Shown: in pieces, positions 62,281-64,000 of the stretch
Numbering within the stretch: the first letter of the stretch is position 1
Layout of the letters: each line of letters opens with the position of its first letter
Source of the DNA: Flavobacteriaceae bacterium
GTDB taxonomy: Bacteria > Bacteroidota > Bacteroidia > Flavobacteriales > Flavobacteriaceae
Direction: 5' to 3'
Length of the DNA: 64,000 nucleotides
NCBI GenBank assembly: GCA_027082925.1
Contig: JALWTD010000018.1
Span: 310,001-374,000, forward strand
Made by a program: the position numbers and the translations under genes
Notes under the pieces: generated by a model
Databases searched by the model: none
What the model was told of the DNA's origin: nothing
The model's input: the letters and a program-made list of their open reading frames with translations, nothing else

Positions 62281-64000
62281 ATTTTAATACTGTAAATTGA
62301 ATGTTAGACGACGTAAAAACAGTATGAATTTGTGTTTTAAAGTCATCGGCACTGGCTTTATAAATATTATCTACGTAAGTCTGCGGATTTAAATCTATTA
62401 ATGGAAACCAAGTACTTTGCACCTGAACTTGAAGTTTGTGACCTTTTTTAAAGGTGTGATATACATCTTGCAACTTAATAGTAACGTTTGTTTTTTTATT
62501 TGGAGTAAAAGGTGCCGGATGCGTAAAACTATCTCTAAATCTACCTCTCATAACTTCACTTCTAACCATTAAGTGGTAATTACTCATTTTAAGGTGTTTT
62601 TGCATAACATCATTTTCTTTTTCATTTGCAGGATGTACATCAATTACTTTTACAATCCAGTCTGCATCTGTTCCTGTAGTTGCAACTTCTAAGTTTGCAA
62701 AAATACTTCCTGCCAATGTTAAATCTTCTTCTAAAACGGGAGTTTCAAACACTAAAACATCAGGTCTTCTTGCAGCAAACCGTTGGTCGTCAGTCATATA
62801 TTTTCTAGGCGTAAAAACGGTTTTAATATCTTCTGAATAAGGAACCGGTTTTTTTAAATCGCTAATAAATTTAATACCTGTTTCTTTAAGTTTTTCAGAG
62901 GTTAATTTTTGATTTTCAGACAAGTACATAACCTTATGTTCAGTATTTTTTGGAGGCCAAGTATCATAAGTATTCCACTTCTTTTTTCCGGTGTCGTACA
63001 CATACGCTTCAGGTAATCCAGAGTTTTCATCTCCTTTTCCTTTTAAGAAGTGATTAAAAAATTTGGTTTCAATTTTTTCTTGAAAAAAGAGAGATATAGA
63101 ATCTCCAAAGTAATAATTTCCAACACTATTTCTTGGATTTGTTCTTGCCCATTGTCCGTGACTCCAGGGTCCAAAAACCATCGTGTTATAGTTGTTTTTA
63201 TTGTATTTTTCAATTGTTTTATAGGTTTCTAACGGGCCGTACAAATCTTCAGCATCAAACCAGCCACCAACAATCATGGTTGCTACCGACGATTTAATGT
63301 TTTTTAAATGCTGAATTAAACCTTTTCGTTGCCAAACTTCATCATAGTTTGGATGCTCTATTAATTCTTTCCAAAAGAAATCATCAATAGTAGTATTACT
63401 GGTAGAAGGATTGTCTAGTTTTTTATATTGAAAAAAATGATTTAGGTTACTAAGAGGTCCTGCATCTAAAAAAAACTGATACTGATCTTTTGTGCCTAAA
63501 TCAGGTAATTTATACCAAGCAGTATCTGTGGGTTTATCTTTTGGGGTTCCAAATAATGAAGTTGCTCTAAAATAACTTAATAGGTAAGCTCCGTTATGAT
63601 GAAAATCATCAAAAAAGAAATCGCCAATACATGCTTGAGGCGAAGCAGCCTTTAGAGCAGGGTGTGCATCTATGGTAGAGTAGGTGCTATAAAAACCGGG
63701 ATAAGAAATTCCCCACGTTCCAACTTTTCCATTGTTGTTAGGAACGTTTTTAACTAACCAGTCAATGGTGTCGTAAGTATCAGAGCTTTCATCAATATCT
63801 TTATTCGGTTTTTTATTTGGAATGTACGGACGCATATTGTCGTAAGTTCCTTCACTCATCCAACGTCCACGAACATCTTGATATACAATAATATTGCCTT
63901 CTTTCATTAATATAGAGTTAGGTCCAATTTTTTTTCTAAACTTATCAGCGCCATAAGGCTTACAACTGTAAGGCGTTCTGTACAATAAGATAGGATATTT
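62279..64000 (-). CDS. CocE/NonD family hydrolase (Xaa-Pro dipeptidyl-peptidase-like), N-terminus cut by window edge
   Basis: The reading frame is open to the last base (KYPILLYRTPY at the edge), so the start and any signal peptide lie outside; at least 573 codons are visible. The alpha/beta-hydrolase nucleophile motif is GISYPG, with IVYQDVRGRWMSEG before it and the cap-region WFDAED behind it. The C-terminal jelly-roll (from about 62800 downward) completes the S15/CocE architecture. Members cleave acyl or prolyl bonds (glutaryl-7-ACA acylase, cocaine esterase, X-Pro peptidase); the substrate is not predictable. Confidence 0.88.
   Translation of the reverse strand, partial: KYPILLYRTPYSCKPYGADKFRKKIGPNSILMKEGNIIVYQDVRGRWMSEGTYDNMRPYIPNKKPNKDIDESSDTYDTIDWLVKNVPNNNGKVGTWGISYPGFYSTYSTIDAHPALKAASPQACIGDFFFDDFHHNGAYLLSYFRATSLFGTPKDKPTDTAWYKLPDLGTKDQYQFFLDAGPLSNLNHFFQYKKLDNPSTSNTTIDDFFWKELIEHPNYDEVWQRKGLIQHLKNIKSSVATMIVGGWFDAEDLYGPLETYKTIEKYNKNNYNTMVFGPWSHGQWARTNPRNSVGNYYFGDSISLFFQEKIETKFFNHFLKGKGDENSGLPEAYVYDTGKKKWNTYDTWPPKNTEHKVMYLSENQKLTSEKLKETGIKFISDLKKPVPYSEDIKTVFTPRKYMTDDQRFAARRPDVLVFETPVLEEDLTLAGSIFANLEVATTGTDADWIVKVIDVHPANEKENDVMQKHLKMSNYHLMVRSEVMRGRFRDSFTHPAPFTPNKKTNVTIKLQDVYHTFKKGHKLQVQVQSTWFPLIDLNPQTYVDNIYKASADDFKTQIHTVFTSSNIQFTVLK

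Overview
The window is about 64 kb of AT-rich chromosome from a member of the Bacteroidota, almost certainly a Flavobacteriaceae. The evidence is the gliding/type IX secretion operon gldKLMN, fused SecDF, a fused HPRT-adenylate kinase, a fused ResB-CcsA cytochrome c biogenesis protein, DUF6588 and DUF5117-type proteins, and many promoters with the Bacteroidota -7 element TAnnTTTG. I cannot name the genus. Both window edges cut a gene: topA at the left and a CocE-type hydrolase at the right. No rRNA, tRNA, CRISPR array, insertion sequence or prophage was seen.

Region by region. 1-7.2 kb: end of topA, a degenerate arginase-family protein, then gldK-gldL-gldM-gldN with its own promoter and terminator. 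7.3-19.5 kb: housekeeping and envelope genes (FAD oxidoreductase, DUF983, ABC-F ATPase, ACC-deaminase-like PLP enzyme, glucosaminidase with LysM, ATP-grasp protein, YgiQ radical SAM protein, MscS channel, M49-like lipoprotein peptidase). 19.5-26 kb (minus strand): zinc metalloprotease, CarboxypepD_reg-like protein, lysS, a candidate small RNA, a DUF456 membrane protein. 26-28.6 kb: a BlaI/BlaR1-type pair with three palindromic operators and a lipoprotein related to the sensor tail. 28.6-45 kb: obgE, hpt-adk, secDF, fhs, an AlkB-like desaturase/hydroxylase, mdh, DUF6588, gyrB, guaA, a LysM-receptor protein. 45-48.2 kb: ccsBA.

48.5-62.2 kb is a respiratory island for nitrite and nitric oxide reduction: tryptophanase, an Rrf2-family Fe-S regulator, norC, norB, nirS (cytochrome cd1), a TonB-dependent receptor, norQ, norD, a DUF438/hemerythrin-PAS protein, norE, norF and an alginate-export-type porin. 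NirS would make NO from nitrite, and NorCB (assembled with NorQ/D and aided by NorE/F) would reduce it to N2O. The neighbouring ccsBA would supply covalently haemylated cytochromes. No nosZ and no haem d1 biosynthesis genes lie in this window.

The most interesting signal is regulatory. Three promoters in the island (norC, the DUF438 gene, the porin) carry the same palindrome AAAAGA-N8-TCTTT(T/A) just after the predicted transcription start. Two of them (norC and the porin) also carry a TGAT-N4-ATCA FNR/CRP-type box at exactly the same distance from a degenerate -7 element. This suggests a compact regulon with an anaerobic FNR-type activator and an NO-sensing Rrf2 repressor encoded next to norC.
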